DNA of 5,584 nucleotides from JAJPHC01 sp035255945 (lineage in GTDB: Bacteria > Acidobacteriota > Thermoanaerobaculia > Gp7-AA8), in NCBI GenBank assembly GCA_035255945.1, contig DATEZA010000078.1, positions 1 through 5,584 on the forward strand, in the 5' to 3' direction. Position numbers and translations under genes: made by a program. This document shows positions 5,442 to 5,584 of this stretch, piece by piece; within the stretch, counting starts at the first letter, position 1; every line of letters begins with the position of its first letter. The notes below the pieces were generated by a model. It ran no database searches. It had not been told where the DNA came from and saw only the letters and a program-made list of their open reading frames with translations.

Positions 5442-5528
5442 TCAAGACTCGGGTTTGAACGTCTCGACCATTGCGTCGGCCATCTCCGGATCGATCTCAT
5501 AGGACGTTAACGTGATGATCGAGGACGT
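5442..5528 (-). other. Short open frame of unknown status downstream of the ligase-like gene
   Basis: Between an in-frame TAG (5531-5529) and a TGA (5444-5442), the minus strand reads as 28 codons including IITLTSYEIDPEMADAMVE. The only standard start inside is the ATG at 5483, which would give 13 residues ending FKPES. The composition looks protein-like, but no normal start or ribosome-binding site supports a gene. It could be a remnant of a gene tail, or chance. The remaining bases 5422-5441 and 5529-5533 show nothing further. A perfect 10-bp palindrome ACGTTAACGT lies at 5504-5513. Confidence 0.15.
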
Positions 5529-5533
5529 CTACC

Positions 5534-5584
5534 TCACTCCCCCACCATCGCCAGAAACTCGTCCTCCGTCATCACCTGCACGCC
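5534..5584 (-). CDS. C-terminal end of a BRCT-domain protein, probably NAD-dependent DNA ligase
   Basis: Only the last 16 codons and the TGA stop (5536-5534) are in the window: GVQVMTEDEFLAMVGE. The pattern 'small/Gly-Val-x-Val/Ile-hydrophobic-x-Glu-x-Glu-Phe-Leu-x-hydrophobic' is the usual last strand and helix of a BRCT domain. Bacterial LigA proteins typically end this way. LigA seals nicks in DNA replication and repair using NAD. Other BRCT proteins end similarly, so the gene name is not certain. The gene points toward the SurA-like gene (convergent), with the repeat pair between them. Confidence 0.5.
   Translation of the reverse strand, partial: GVQVMTEDEFLAMVGE

Noticed and set aside
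4860..5510. Plus-strand open frame of 216 codons across both repeats
   Set aside because: Its two nearly identical segments are translations of the palindromic repeats, with no start site and no protein-like domain.
5504..5513. 10-bp palindrome ACGTTAACGT as an operator
   Set aside because: It is short, isolated and lies downstream of a convergent gene end; chance is a sufficient explanation.

Overview
The window carries an HrcA/CIRCE-type heat-shock operon on the minus strand, hrcA-grpE-dnaK-dnaJ, with dnaJ running off the left edge. A short secreted SurA-like chaperone gene is transcribed divergently from it on the plus strand. At the right edge the last codons of a minus-strand gene, probably NAD-dependent DNA ligase (BRCT tail), enter the window. 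The DNA is GC-rich. The gene order, the secreted SurA-like protein without a PpiC domain, and two families of palindromic intergenic repeats together suggest an Acidobacteriota-like Gram-negative bacterium. That placement is an inference from remembered repeat and gene styles, not from a database search.

Region by region, read from the operon promoter leftward: a CIRCE operator (4368-4394) fills most of the 42-bp gap between the hrcA start (4353) and the SurA-like start (4396). hrcA (4353-3292) overlaps grpE (3292-2693) by one base. grpE and dnaK are separated by 121 bp, most of which is a 91-bp element with perfect 32-nt inverted arms. dnaK (2571-709) is followed after 3 bp by dnaJ (705 to the left edge). 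To the right, the SurA-like gene ends at 5025. The next 508 bp hold no convincing intact gene. They hold two nearly identical 149-bp direct repeats (5048-5196 and 5273-5421, three mismatches), each made of nested hairpins built on a GGCCATGCC-type core, plus two short protein-like scraps on the minus strand.

Functionally, HrcA should repress its own operon by binding CIRCE. DnaK, DnaJ and GrpE form the cytosolic Hsp70 cycle, and the SurA-like protein would act on unfolded envelope proteins in the periplasm. The CIRCE lies against both divergent starts. Its imperfect arm reads as a perfect TTGACA on the minus strand, and its dyad overlaps the likely ribosome-binding site of the SurA-like gene on the plus strand. 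Cytosolic and periplasmic folding genes may therefore share one repressor site. The most unusual items are this compact divergent control region, the palindrome inside the chaperone operon, and the multi-hairpin repeat pair.
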